Shown here piece after piece: positions 4,122 through 5,042 of a stretch of 5,042 nucleotides of DNA. The DNA is from JAKBCQ01 sp021807585 (GTDB lineage: Bacteria; Planctomycetota; Planctomycetia; Isosphaerales; Isosphaeraceae), in contig DAHWFG010000458.1 in assembly GCA_027325115.1 (NCBI GenBank), positions 1 through 5,042 on the forward strand. Direction: 5' to 3'. Within the stretch, counting starts at the first letter, position 1. Each line of letters opens with the position of its first letter. The translations under genes and the position numbers were made by a program. Below the pieces are notes generated by a model, which was given only the letters and a program-made list of their open reading frames with translations, was not told where the DNA came from and ran no database searches.

Positions 4122-5042
4122 ATGCAAATCGTGTCAGTCCGATCGAGTTCTTCATGTAATTCAGCATTTTTCTTCGCTAGTTTGCAGAAAAAACATCATT
4201 CTTCATTCATAATCGGGCTAGGACAAAAATGGCCCGGCCTGGGATGGAAACTCAAGATCGTCGCGCGGGCGCTCGAATACGTCGATAGCGATCTCGTCCT
4301 CTTCGCCGACGCGTTCGATTCGATCGTCGTTCATCGCGAAGACGAAATCGTGCGGAAATTCCGCCAATTCAACCACCCCTTCGTCTGCTCGACCGAGACG
4401 AATTGTCATCCCGATTCGCGAATCGCTTCGTTTTATCCCGTCGCACCCACTCGCTACCGCTTCATCAATTCGGGTGGTTGGATCGCAGAGGTCAATTACA
4501 CGCGCGATCTCTTTCGTCGCCTCAAAATCGAAGATCTCCCAGACGACGACAACGACCAACGATTTCTCGCCAATGCATTCGTCGCCGATCCATCGATCCT
4601 CAAACTCGATGACCATTGTAAGATCTTCCAGTCGCTCTGGAACGCGCAACAGGACTTATCTTTCGATCCCGTTCGGGGAATCGTCAACCACGTAACGGGA
4701 AGCACACCGAGCGTCATCCACGGCAACGGCGGGTCGGATATGACCCAGGTGATCGCGTGGTCGGGGCTCGATCGGATACAATCGAACGCGTCGATCGAAT
4801 TTCGCGAGCACGAAACAATCCCCGGAGCGTTCGTTCCCTTTTTCTCGTATCAACAGGAAATCAAACCCATGCGCGCATCGATCGTGATCGCATCGCATAA
4901 CGAAGGGGAATGCCTGATCAAGACGATCAAATCGTGCATTAATTCAACAGGCGATCATCTTAATGAGATTGAAATCTTCGTCGTCGACGAAGCGTCGACC
5001 GACGGATCGATCGAAGCAGTCAAGCGACAATTCCCGCACGTG
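4122..5042 (+). CDS. PLOD-like glycosyltransferase fused to a GT2-type glycosyltransferase (3' end outside window)
   Basis: 307 codons with no stop before the window ends. ATG 4122 is the first start after a TGA at 4083; AGGA (4107-4110) lies 11 bases upstream. Residues 1 to about 235 match the GT domain of procollagen lysyl hydroxylase/glycosyltransferases (PLOD type). MQIVSV is the first strand and GLGQKWPGLGWKLKIV the conserved entry (about 31-46). D63-A-F-D66 is the metal-binding DxxD, N116-S-G-G the acceptor-side loop, and D141-D-D with N144-D-Q the poly-Asp segment. H200-G-N-G is the metal/nucleotide-binding HGNG motif. In human LH3 the equivalents bind Mn2+ and the UDP-sugar. From about residue 250 a second domain begins: SIVIASHNEG, then IFVVDEASTDGS, typical of GT2-family GT-A enzymes. 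The product probably transfers sugars to a protein or surface polymer; the acceptor is unknown. The first 90 bases are AT-rich and the rest about 55-60% GC. A TATAAT at 4088-4093 has no good -35 partner. Confidence 0.88.
   Translation, partial: MQIVSVRSSSSCNSAFFFASLQKKHHSSFIIGLGQKWPGLGWKLKIVARALEYVDSDLVLFADAFDSIVVHREDEIVRKFRQFNHPFVCSTETNCHPDSRIASFYPVAPTRYRFINSGGWIAEVNYTRDLFRRLKIEDLPDDDNDQRFLANAFVADPSILKLDDHCKIFQSLWNAQQDLSFDPVRGIVNHVTGSTPSVIHGNGGSDMTQVIAWSGLDRIQSNASIEFREHETIPGAFVPFFSYQQEIKPMRASIVIASHNEGECLIKTIKSCINSTGDHLNEIEIFVVDEASTDGSIEAVKRQFPHV

Noticed and set aside
4218..4898. Minus- and plus-strand open frames between 4218 and 4898
   Set aside because: They overlap the PLOD-like/GT2 frame, whose motifs are unmistakable. 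They are composition-driven shadows.

Overview
The window looks like an accessory locus of a bacterium, most likely a planctomycete. That assignment is an inference. It rests on TCG/GCG/ATC/CGA-rich codon use, GC-rich intergenic hairpin repeats, an RHS gene and a collagen-lysyl-type glycosyltransferase. Base composition is strongly mosaic. By hand count on single 60-base lines, GC is about 52% at 1021, 35% at 1921, 33% at 2101, 67% at 2821, 30% at 3541 and 60% at 4741.

Left edge (1-600): three spaced copies of a GC-rich palindromic intergenic repeat (1-281), then a stretch with no convincing gene, then copy A of a degenerate 130-base repeat (470-599). The RHS fragment starts directly after it. 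Toxin region 1 (560-1974): the 3' part of an RHS gene. It lacks the 5' end and is split by a -1 frameshift at about 1423. Its AT-rich end encodes an unrecognised cysteine-containing C-terminal tip. A convergent small membrane protein follows (2045-2311, minus strand).

Middle (2327-3335): GC-rich and essentially gene-free. It holds an apparent group II intron relic on the minus strand: a domain V hairpin and putative flanking intron RNA, but no reverse-transcriptase gene. Copy B of the degenerate repeat follows (3166-3290). Toxin region 2 (3336-4005): a 59-codon open frame without its own start looks like the last part of a second toxin tip. Its stop codon is one base from the start of a 162-residue acidic protein, the spacing expected of a toxin-immunity pair. 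The two tips share a short motif.

Right edge (4122-5042): the first 307 codons of a gene running off the window. It encodes a PLOD-like (procollagen-lysine type) glycosyltransferase domain followed by the start of a GT-A/GT2 family domain.

Overall reading: a decaying array of displaced (orphan) RHS toxin tips with candidate immunity genes, rearranged by repeats and an intron, next to an apparently intact glycosyltransferase gene. The RHS and glycosyltransferase calls are solid. The intron, tip 2 and immunity assignments are reasoned but untested.
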